Shown here piece after piece: positions 1-5,525 of a DNA stretch of 11,130 nt. The notes below the pieces were generated by a model. The model was not told the origin of the DNA. It worked only from the letters and a program-made list of their open reading frames with translations, and ran no database searches. Origin of the DNA: Accumulibacter sp. (GTDB lineage Bacteria > Pseudomonadota > Gammaproteobacteria > Burkholderiales > Rhodocyclaceae). How positions within the stretch are numbered: position 1 is the first letter of the stretch; every line of letters starts with the position of its first letter. The position numbers and the translations under genes are program-made. The stretch is from the NCBI GenBank assembly GCA_031284185.1, contig JAITAJ010000180.1:1-11130 (forward strand), given 5' to 3'.

Positions 1-2
1 AA

Positions 3-179
3 CGAAACCGGATCACGGCCTGGGAATACGACCGTGCCATGTACCGCCGCCGCAACGAAGTCGAGCGTCTATTTCGCCGACTCAAAGGATTTCGCCGAAT
101 CTTCTCCCGTTTCGAGAAACTCGGCTTGATGTTCCGAGCTTTCATTCCCTTCGCCTTGATCGTCTATGCGCTGCAGTAG
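3..179 (+). CDS. IS5-family transposase, C-terminal fragment (cut by window edge)
   Basis: The open frame from base 3 gives 58 residues before TAG. They read AWEYDRAMYRRRNEVERLF, then RRLKGFRRIFSRFEK and a hydrophobic end ALIVYALQ. The Y-x(n)-R-R-x-x-x-E-x-x-F-x-x-L-K block is the C-terminal signature of DDE transposases of the IS5/IS4 superfamily, where the final catalytic Glu lies in the RNEVERLF segment. The catalytic Asp residues and the N-terminus lie left of the window, so I cannot tell whether the element is intact. The stop is 12 bases from the probable end of the element, as usual for compact IS5 elements. The family assignment rests on motif memory and is fairly safe; the subgroup is not determined. 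Confidence 0.8.
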   Translation, partial: RNRITAWEYDRAMYRRRNEVERLFRRLKGFRRIFSRFEKLGLMFRAFIPFALIVYALQ

Positions 180-192
180 CGTGAACACGCCC
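180..192 (+). repeat. Probable right terminal inverted repeat of the IS5-family element
   Basis: CGTGAACACGCCC lies directly after the transposase stop. Read inward it is GGGCGTGTTCACG, which resembles the GGG-TGTTCA type ends of many IS5-family elements. The following TA or CTAG (192-195) could be the short target duplication. The left end is outside the window, so neither the inverted repeat nor the duplication can be confirmed. Confidence 0.45.
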
Positions 193-194
193 TA

Positions 195-676
195 GCGTAA
201 TGAAAAACAAAAGGATATTCATAGAATCGATAAAATAGGCATTTACCGTGCCTGACTGTCTTTTTTTTGTCGTTTTCCCCGAAATATCCCGTTTTTTCCA
301 CCTTCTTCCCGGTGTTTTCCGAAACAATCCCGGCCATCGGTTCCAGAATAATTCCATCTCGCCCAATACTTATTATTTTTTCAAAATGATGAGTTGGCTT
401 GGTTAACAAAGAATACAAGGCTAAAGATGGCTCAAAAAGAAGCGTAGGACGCGCAGACGGCAACTACGGCCTAGAATCCGGCCTGGACACGGCCACGGCA
501 CAGAAAGAAGCGGACAGGCGAGCGCGAAGTGTACGCCGATACACCACAAGGAAAGAATCCCGCAAGAAAACTTCGCCGCGGGTTCTCGCGCCTTGCGATG
601 AACGAATGACCGGAGACGGCTTCATTCCCCGTGAGGGGAGAAGCGGCGCGGTTCAGGTTCGGAACGGCACGCCCTT
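195..676. other. Intergenic region of about 480 bases with no convincing gene
   Basis: The first 200 bases are AT-rich compared with the rest of the window and contain -10-like strings (TAGAAT at 222-227, TAAAAT just after) with no gene behind them. The remainder is GC-rich. Open frames here have no recognisable motif, ribosome site or sensible composition. A small stem (GCTTC at 619-623 and GAAGC at 640-644, with CCCC/GGGG inside) lies just past the 3' end of the minus-strand gene ending at 677. It has no U tract, so its role as a terminator is doubtful. Confidence 0.5.
237..268 (+). terminator. Possible rho-independent terminator right of the IS element
   Basis: AGGCA (237-241), a 7-base loop and TGCCT (249-253) form a short stem, followed after seven bases by a run of eight T (261-268). 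It would stop plus-strand transcription leaving the IS. The stem is short and the gap to the T run is long, so this is a weak call. Confidence 0.3.
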
Positions 677-1693
677 TCAAACCGTCAGGTCGATCTGCTG
701 GAGGCTGCCGACGCCGCCATCTTCCCTGAGATAGATACCGCTCGCCCGGATCTGGCCTTGCGAGTCGTTGTTTTCGTCCTTGATGGAAAAAGGCGAGGCC
801 ACGTTGCTCAGGCTGATCGCGCCGACGCCCATGTCCTTGAGCGAACGCAGGAGGTCGGTGCCCGCGCTGTCCTTGATCCACACCGACAGGTGCTTGAAGG
901 CATCGTCGCTTTCGTCGATCCAGCCGTTGCCGTCGCCATCGAGGGCGGCCAGCTCGGCGAAACCCTTGCCTGTCCGCGCGCCGAACAGTTCCGAGCCGTT
1001 GTTGATCACGCCGTCGCCATTGCGATCGAAGGCCAGAAAGCCGCTGCCGCTGCCCAGGAAATTGATCCGCTCGCCGGCGTCTCCGTCAGAATTCAGATCG
1101 AAGGAAAAACGCTCGTCGGTGAGTTGCGCGGCGTTGCCGGAAAAGTTGATCACCAGGGGGTCGCAAGTCTCGCGGGCGTTCCCGAGTCGAATGCTCACGT
1201 CGGACTCGGTGTGATAGGAGCGCTCCATGGACATCGACAGGCTGAAATCGACGCGCTTCCCATCCGCCGTCTGGATCACGCCGCTGGCGGAAAAATCCAT
1301 TCGTTCGGTTTCCGTGTAGGATTCGTGACGGTCGTATTCGACACCGAAATTCTCGCGGGAGCCTGTGCCGCCCGTCACCGCGCCGCCCATCTTGCCGGTA
1401 TCGAACACATCGACCTCCTTGCCGGTCAGACGCGCCAGCAAGAAACGGAGGAGCAAGAGTTTGGTGTCTTCCTGTCCGACGCCGGCGGCCTCGTCGACCA
1501 TCGTGCTCTCCGCGGACTGAGCGGCGTGTCCGGCGTCCGAGATACGCACTCGTTCGGACGCCGCATTGCTTCCATCGGCGCTGGAATCCGGCGGCCGGCG
1601 GCCGGTCCACATGCGCATGGATTCCGAGACTTCATGCTGTTGAAACTGGTTCTGGCTCGATTCGAGCTGCAACATCGATCCGGTGATTCTCAT
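677..1693 (-). CDS. EF-hand-like calcium-binding protein, function unknown
   Basis: A 338-residue protein whose exact role I do not recognise. Three acidic loops are visible: DLNSDGDAGE (about 199-208), DRNGDGVINNGSE (223-235) and DGDGNGWIDESD (252-263). The last is a regular 12-residue EF-hand loop with Asp at position 12; the middle one has its Glu one place late. The block GFLAFDRNGDG...NGSELFG is common in RTX-type and other secreted calcium-binding proteins. No Sec signal peptide is visible; the N-terminus MRITGSMLQLESSQNQFQQ is polar, so export, if any, would use another route. The ATG at 1693 was chosen because GGAG (1705-1702) sits 8 bases upstream; an in-frame ATG at 1726 lacks such a site and falls inside a perfect inverted repeat. 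It lies downstream of hemH on the same strand but is separated from it by repeat elements. Confidence 0.75.
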   Translation of the reverse strand: MRITGSMLQLESSQNQFQQHEVSESMRMWTGRRPPDSSADGSNAASERVRISDAGHAAQSAESTMVDEAAGVGQEDTKLLLLRFLLARLTGKEVDVFDTGKMGGAVTGGTGSRENFGVEYDRHESYTETERMDFSASGVIQTADGKRVDFSLSMSMERSYHTESDVSIRLGNARETCDPLVINFSGNAAQLTDERFSFDLNSDGDAGERINFLGSGSGFLAFDRNGDGVINNGSELFGARTGKGFAELAALDGDGNGWIDESDDAFKHLSVWIKDSAGTDLLRSLKDMGVGAISLSNVASPFSIKDENNDSQGQIRASGIYLREDGGVGSLQQIDLTV

Positions 1694-1713
1694 GGTGACA
1701 TCTCCAAAAACAA

Positions 1714-1771
1714 TTTCCATTTCCAAACGGCGGGTGGCGCGAAGCGCTCATCGGCCGTTTGGAAATGGAAA
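1714..1771 (-). repeat. 18-bp perfect inverted repeat in the leader of the calcium-binding protein gene
   Basis: TTTCCATTTCCAAACGGC (1714-1731) is the exact reverse complement of 1754-1771. The 22-base loop carries a smaller GCGC-GAA-GCGC hairpin. On the minus strand the stem is followed by TTGTTTTT, then the GGAG ribosome site of the 677-1693 gene. It therefore has the shape of an intrinsic terminator or attenuator 21 bases upstream of that start codon, and may also end transcripts from hrcA-hemH. The repeat itself is seen directly; its function is inferred. Confidence 0.7.
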
Positions 1772-1828
1772 AAAATCATGTACGGAATAACGGCAAAAAC
1801 GGCGAAAACTTGAGCAAGCTGTCAGAAG

Positions 1829-1955
1829 GCAGTGTCAGAAGACAGAGATTTTAGAAGACAGAAGACAGGTCAGCTTGGGCGCTTCGCGCCGAGTGAGGAC
1901 AGAAAACCGAGCGCTCGGTTTCTCTGTCTTCTGTCTTCTCAAGGCGCTGTCCTCT
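1829..1955 (+). repeat. Hairpin repeat family, copy 1 (end of hemH)
   Basis: Order on the plus strand: purine tails of GACAG/GAAGACAG, the hairpin GCGCTTCGCGCC near 1880-1890, GAGTGAG, an 18-bp perfect palindrome AAACCGAGCGCTCGGTTT (1904-1921), then tails of opposite sense. AGAAGACAGAAGACAG (1853-1868) is exactly complementary to 1924-1939, so the whole unit can fold into one long hairpin. It overlaps the last codons and stop of hemH. A diverged copy of the same unit lies in opposite orientation at about 5237-5325. Confidence 0.8.
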
Positions 1956-2967
1956 GATCCCTGAGCATCTTTTTCAGCGCGTGGATCCAGTCGTCGCTTT
2001 CGTTCAGACAAGGAATGGGGAAATACGTTCGGCCGCCGGCTCTCAGGAAGGTGGATTTTCCCGCGATGGCGATTTCTTCGAGCGTTTCCAGGCAGTCGGC
2101 GGGGAATCCGGGACACAGTACGTCGACGCGCTCGATCCCTTGCCGTCCGAGATTTTCGAGCGTCGTGGAAGTGTCCGGTTGCAGCCATCGCCCGCCGCCG
2201 AAACGCGATTGGAAGGAGAGCAGGCCCGTGGCTTCGTCGAGATTCAGGGCGCGCGAGAGCAGGCGGGCCGTGTCCAGACACTCGTCGTGGTACGGGTCGC
2301 CCGATTCGACGGCTCTTGCCGGGATGCCGTGAAAGCTCATGAGCAGACGGTAGGACGACGCCGGGCGGCCATGCGCCGCCCAGTGCCGGCGGACGCTCGC
2401 GGCGAGCGCGGCGATGTAATCCGGTTCACGGGCGAAGCCGCGGATCGCGCGCAGTTCCGGCGGATCGGACAGGGAATCGGCCCATCGGCGGGCGGCGTCC
2501 AGGGCGGTGGCGGTGGTGCTGGCGGAGTATTGCGGATAGAGCGGCAGCAACAGAATGCGCGCGCATCCCTCGGACGAGAGCCGGGACAAGACGGCCGGAA
2601 TCGAAGGCTGGCCGTAACGCATCGCGTAATCGACGCGCGCCGTGCGCCCCGACCGGGCGAGAAGGCCGCCCAACAATTCCGCCTGTCTTTCCGTATGCCA
2701 TTTGAGCGGCGAGCCGTCGAGCGTCCAGATGGCGGCGTATCTTTCGGCGAGTCTGCGCGGACGAACCCTGAGCACGATGCCGTGGAGAATCGGCTGCCAG
2801 AGAATCCGGGGGAGCCGGACGACCCCGGGATCGGACAGGAGCTCCCGCAGATAGCGGCGGACAGCCGGCACGGTCGGCGCGTCGGGTGTGCCGAGGTTGA
2901 TCAGCAATACGCCCGTCTTACCGGCTTCATCAGGACGAGGCGCCGGTGTGGGCGACGGAGGCGGCAT
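1939..2967 (-). CDS. hemH: Ferrochelatase (protoheme ferro-lyase)
   Basis: Inserts Fe2+ into protoporphyrin IX, the last step of protoheme synthesis. The 342-residue product has the family motifs in order: LLINLGTP (21-28), YAAIWTLDGSPL (77-88), MRYGQPS (116-122), LLLPLYPQYSASTTAT (139-154), SFHGIP with catalytic His213, GDPYHDEC (223-230), SFQSRFG...WLQPDT (251-266) and CPGFPADCLETLEEI (285-299). Length is normal for the family. The ATG at 2967 shares its A with the hrcA stop (TGATG) and has no clear Shine-Dalgarno of its own, so translation is probably coupled to hrcA. A longer in-frame opening into hrcA is not credible, because the family domain starts about 17 residues after this ATG. The last residues, DQRTAP, and the stop are encoded by the repeat element at 1829-1955, so the native end has probably been replaced. 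Identification is secure. Confidence 0.97.
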   Translation of the reverse strand: MPPPSPTPAPRPDEAGKTGVLLINLGTPDAPTVPAVRRYLRELLSDPGVVRLPRILWQPILHGIVLRVRPRRLAERYAAIWTLDGSPLKWHTERQAELLGGLLARSGRTARVDYAMRYGQPSIPAVLSRLSSEGCARILLLPLYPQYSASTTATALDAARRWADSLSDPPELRAIRGFAREPDYIAALAASVRRHWAAHGRPASSYRLLMSFHGIPARAVESGDPYHDECLDTARLLSRALNLDEATGLLSFQSRFGGGRWLQPDTSTTLENLGRQGIERVDVLCPGFPADCLETLEEIAIAGKSTFLRAGGRTYFPIPCLNESDDWIHALKKMLRDQRTAP

Positions 2968-3995
2968 CAGGGATGGGTCTGGTGGGTCAGGGCCGAGGAG
3001 AGCAGCTTGGCCGTGATGTCCACGATCGGGATGACGCGCTCGTAGGCCATTCGCGTCGGCCCGATGACCCCGACGGAACCGACGATCTGACCATCGACCT
3101 CGTAAGGCGCGGTGATCACGCTGCATTCATCGAGCGGCGCAAGCCCGGATTCCCCGCCGATGAAAATCTGGATGCCGTTGGCCCGGTGTGACAGATCGAG
3201 CAAGCGCATGAGCGCCGTGCGCTGCTCGAAGAGATCGAACAGCTTGCGCAGACGCTTCATGTTGGAGGACAGATCCTCGACTTCCAGCAGATTGCGCTCG
3301 CCCGAGATGACATACTGATCGTCGGCCTGATTCAGCGCTTCATCGCCGGCCGTCAGCGCCGCGTCCATGAGGTTCTGAAGATCGCTGCGCAGTTTGCGCA
3401 GATCCGATCTGACACGGTTGCGGATTTGCTCGAAATCGTGGCCGGCGAAGTGCTGGTTCAGATAATTGGTGGCGACGACCAGCTCCGAAGCGGAATAGGC
3501 GCGTTCGGAAAACAGGATGCGGTTCTGCACGCTGCCATCCGTGGTCACCAGAATCAACAGGATGCGTTTTTCCGACAGGCTGACGAATTCCATTTGCCGG
3601 ATGCGCTGCGATTTACGCCGCGGCGTGAAGACGATACCGGCGAAATGGGTGAATCCCGAAAGTAATTGCGAAGCGGTATTGATCAGTTCCTTCGGCTGCG
3701 ACGGATGCAGGCGGCCCTCGATGGCGTGGATCTTTTCGCGCTCCAGCGGCTGTGTGATCAACAGGCTATCGACGAAAAAGCGATAGCCTCGTGGCGTCGG
3801 CACGCGGCCAGCCGAGGTGTGCGGACTGGCGATGAAACCCAGGTCTTCCAGATCGGCCATCACGTTGCGCACGGTCGCCGCCGACAGGTCCAGCCCGGAA
3901 TATTTGGAAAGCGCGCGTGAACCGACCGGCTGACCCTCCGCGATATAGTGTTCGATCAGGGTCTTGAGCAGGGTGCGGGAGCGTTCGTCGAGCAT
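2967..3995 (-). CDS. hrcA: Heat-inducible transcription repressor HrcA
   Basis: HrcA is a dimeric repressor of class I heat-shock operons (groESL, often dnaK) that binds CIRCE (TTAGCACTC-N9-GAGTGCTAA) and is kept active by GroEL. The 342-residue protein has the usual length. The N-terminal winged helix reads LLKTLIEHYIAEGQPVGSR, then LSAATVRNVMADLEDLGF and SPHTSAGRVPTPRGYRFFVD (residues about 9-75). The rest matches the GAF-like and dimerisation parts, including FAGIVFTPR and the C-terminal IGPTRMAYERVIPIVD. It is the first gene of a two-gene unit with hemH. I see no CIRCE site upstream or elsewhere in the window, so autoregulation through CIRCE is not supported. The upstream sequence has a TAAAAT hexamer six bases from the ATG and no ribosome site, which suggests a leaderless message. 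A repeat element starts only 13 bases upstream of the start codon. Confidence 0.97.
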   Translation of the reverse strand: MLDERSRTLLKTLIEHYIAEGQPVGSRALSKYSGLDLSAATVRNVMADLEDLGFIASPHTSAGRVPTPRGYRFFVDSLLITQPLEREKIHAIEGRLHPSQPKELINTASQLLSGFTHFAGIVFTPRRKSQRIRQMEFVSLSEKRILLILVTTDGSVQNRILFSERAYSASELVVATNYLNQHFAGHDFEQIRNRVRSDLRKLRSDLQNLMDAALTAGDEALNQADDQYVISGERNLLEVEDLSSNMKRLRKLFDLFEQRTALMRLLDLSHRANGIQIFIGGESGLAPLDECSVITAPYEVDGQIVGSVGVIGPTRMAYERVIPIVDITAKLLSSALTHQTHP

Positions 3996-4030
3996 GAGGC
4001 GATTTTATCAGAGGACAGAGTTTCAGAAGA
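3996..4030 (-). promoter_or_regulatory. Putative leaderless promoter of hrcA-hemH
   Basis: On the minus strand the sequence before the start is TGATAAAATCGCCTC-ATG. TAAAAT (4007-4002) is a good -10 hexamer and the start codon follows six bases later, so the predicted transcript begins at or next to the A of ATG. No Shine-Dalgarno is present. The -35 region (TTCTGA about 15 bases upstream, inside the repeat tail) is poor. Confidence 0.45.
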
Positions 4031-4183
4031 CAGAGTTTCAGAGGACAGAAGACAGATCAGTTTGGGCGCTTCGCGCCGAGTGAGAAACGCAAACCCGAGC
4101 GCTCGGTTTTTCCTCTTCCACCCGGCGCGAAGCGCCGCAAGCCCATCTGTCTTCTGTCTTCTCAAACTTCTGTCCTCTGGAAC
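4009..4183 (+). repeat. Hairpin repeat family, copy 2 (between hrcA and the aldolase-like gene)
   Basis: The copy fills nearly the whole divergent intergenic region. It opens with two 15-base tandem units GACAGAGTTTCAGAA/G (4014-4043) and continues with GACAGAAGACAGAT (4044-4057). Next come the hairpin GGCGCTTCGCGCC (4065-4077), the perfect palindrome CCGAGCGCTCGG (4095-4106) and GGCGCGAAGCGCC (4124-4136), which complements the first hairpin. It closes with ATCTGTCTTCTGTC (4145-4158), exactly complementary to 4044-4057. The element is an imperfect palindrome with nested hairpins. Positions 4119-4183 recur inverted at 5148-5210. Confidence 0.85.
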
Positions 4184-4185
4184 GG

Positions 4186-4191
4186 TAGAAT
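4186..4191 (+). promoter_or_regulatory. Probable -10 element of the aldolase-like gene
   Basis: TAGAATC lies three bases right of repeat copy 2 and 54 bases upstream of the ATG at 4245. The same TAGAATC string precedes the TPR gene (5483) and the PEP-CTERM gene (8912). Any -35 box would lie inside the repeat (around 4163-4168, CAAACT) and is weak. Confidence 0.45.
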
Positions 4192-4244
4192 CATCAATTT
4201 CGCGTGTGCGTGTTTTTCGGTGAAATTTTCAGGGGAGAGGTGTC

Positions 4245-5168
4245 ATGGTGTTCCATATCCAGGGTGTCATCCCGCCGGTGATGACGATCTTCGACGAGCG
4301 CGAGCAGTTCGATCCGCAAGGCATGGGACGGCTGATCGACCGGCTGCTTGCTTCGGAGGTCGATGGATTCCTGTTTCTTGGCAGTGCCGGTGAATTTGCC
4401 GCGCTCGGGCATGAGCGGCGCAAGGCCATTGCCGAATTCTGTGTCGGGCGGGTCGCCGGGAAAAAGCCGGCGATCATCGGCGCCGCTTCCTGCGCGACGC
4501 GGGAGGTGATCGATCTCGCCAGGCACGCGGGCGGCATCGGCGCCGACGCGGTGATGGTGGTCAATCCGTACTACACCCGATTCAGCGAGGAACGCCTTTA
4601 CCAGCACTACCGGCGGATCGCCGAAGATTCGCCGCTGCCCGTGCTGCTCTACAACTTCCCGGCCCTGACCGGACACGATCTGTCGATCGAGCTGGTCGGG
4701 CGTCTGGCCGCGGATTGTCCGAACATCGTCGGCATCAAGGACACCGTCGACTGCATGAGCCACATTCGCCGCCTCATCCTGGAAGTGAAAGGCGCGCGCC
4801 CCGATTTCATGGTCTTCACGGGTTACGACGAATACATGCTCGACACCCTGATGATCGGCGGCGACGGCGCCATCCCGGCCACCTCGAACTTCGCTCCCGA
4901 GATCACCTGTGGCATTTACCGCGCCTTCCGCGAGCGGGATTTCGATGCCGCCCAGAACCTGTTGAAGCGCCTGGCCATTCTCCAGCGCATCTACTCGACC
5001 GACGTGCCGTTCACCGGCTTGATCAAGGAAGCGATCCGGCTCACCGGCCTGGATATCTCGACCACGGCGCTGTCCCCCGCCCTCGCGCCGGACGAAGCGA
5101 CGCGCGCAAGACTCGCCGAAATCCTTGCCCGGTTCCAGAGTTCCAGAGTTCCAGAGGATAGAAGGTAG
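4245..5168 (+). CDS. Dihydrodipicolinate synthase/N-acetylneuraminate lyase superfamily protein, substrate unknown
   Basis: A (beta/alpha)8 class I aldolase of 307 residues that should form a Schiff base between Lys165 (NIVGIKDT) and a 2-oxo acid such as pyruvate, with Tyr136 (LLYNFPALTG) as the general acid/base. GSAGEF at 46-51 is the pyruvate carboxylate-binding loop. VVNPYYTRFSEE and GGDGAIPATSN also fit the family. True DapA has GTTGE in the loop and an Arg two residues after the YNVP motif. Here the loop is GSAGE and the matching residue is Ala140 or Leu141, so lysine biosynthesis is unlikely; a lyase or hydratase of a sugar acid or aromatic substrate is more plausible. The start is set by GGGGAGAGG (4232-4240) just upstream. 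The last residues, FQSSRVPEDRR, come from a repeat: three TTCCAGAG units (5133-5156) and then repeat copy 3. The gene stands alone between inverted repeats. Confidence 0.9.
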   Translation: MVFHIQGVIPPVMTIFDEREQFDPQGMGRLIDRLLASEVDGFLFLGSAGEFAALGHERRKAIAEFCVGRVAGKKPAIIGAASCATREVIDLARHAGGIGADAVMVVNPYYTRFSEERLYQHYRRIAEDSPLPVLLYNFPALTGHDLSIELVGRLAADCPNIVGIKDTVDCMSHIRRLILEVKGARPDFMVFTGYDEYMLDTLMIGGDGAIPATSNFAPEITCGIYRAFRERDFDAAQNLLKRLAILQRIYSTDVPFTGLIKEAIRLTGLDISTTALSPALAPDEATRARLAEILARFQSSRVPEDRR

Positions 5169-5330
5169 AGGACAGAAGACAGATGGGCTTGCGGCGCTTC
5201 GCGCCGGGTGAGGTACGCAAAACCCAGCGCTCGGGTTCAGAGGACAGTAATTTGAGAAGACAGAGAAACCGGGCGCCCGATTTCTCGTCCTCACTCCGGC
5301 GCGACACCCCAGCGGCTGACCTGTCGCTCC
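5131..5330 (+). repeat. Hairpin repeat family, copy 3 (two units, after the aldolase-like gene)
   Basis: The copy begins with three 8-base tandem units TTCCAGAG (5133-5156) inside the CDS end. Unit one carries the tail GACAGAAGACAGATGGG, the hairpin GGCGCTTCGCGCC (5193-5205) and the palindrome AACCCAGCGCTCGGGTT (5221-5237). Unit two is CAGAGGACAG..TTGAGAAGACAG, a 24-bp palindrome with one mismatched pair centred on GGGCGCCC (5263-5286), then TCCTCACTCCGGCGCG. The latter is a diverged, inverted copy of the unit at 1829-1955. A further tail remnant, TGTCCTCTGAAATCT, sits near 5440. From 5331 to the promoter at 5460 I see nothing else. Confidence 0.8.
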
Positions 5331-5459
5331 CTGTGGATGTAAAGCCATTTACGAGACACGACATGCGTGACGACACTATCTGGAAGCGTCGAGCCGGTTT
5401 TTTCACAGGAACCCGAACGGTGGCCTGGGCCTATGACTGCTGTCCTCTGAAATCTGCGT

Positions 5460-5488
5460 TTGGGTTTCGGAAGGCTTCTTGTTAGAAT
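5460..5488 (+). promoter_or_regulatory. Probable promoter of the TPR/L,D-transpeptidase operon
   Basis: TTGGGT (5460-5465), a 17-base spacer and TAGAAT (5483-5488) form a sigma-70-type promoter with ideal spacing. It predicts a start near 5495 and a leader of about 30 bases before the ATG at 5526. The -35 box matches the TTGACA consensus only in its TTG. Confidence 0.5.
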
Positions 5489-5525
5489 CCCAGCGTCTGA
5501 ACAAGCACCCAGAGTATAAGCACAG

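Noticed and set aside
399..734. Possible small plus-strand gene in the left intergenic region
   Set aside because: Non-ATG start, no ribosome site, no recognisable motif, and it runs into the antisense of the 677-1693 gene.
758..1813. Long plus-strand open frame antisense to the calcium-binding protein gene
   Set aside because: Its length reflects GC-rich codon structure of the opposite gene; no motifs, no ribosome site, and the minus-strand product has clear EF-hand loops.
1981..3045. Plus-strand open frame opposite hemH
   Set aside because: HemH motifs on the minus strand are unambiguous; the antisense product is an Arg/Gly-rich shadow.
4014..4060. GACAG-rich tandem tails as a CRISPR array
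   Set aside because: The units are adjacent or nearly so, with no unique spacers of constant length, and they belong to the hairpin repeat family.
3996..4244. CIRCE operator near hrcA
   Set aside because: Searched by eye for TTAGCACTC and GAGTGCTAA on both strands; neither half is present.
4194..5348. 384-codon minus-strand open frame opposite the aldolase-like gene
   Set aside because: It begins and ends in repeat sequence and mirrors a gene with clear family motifs; no independent support.
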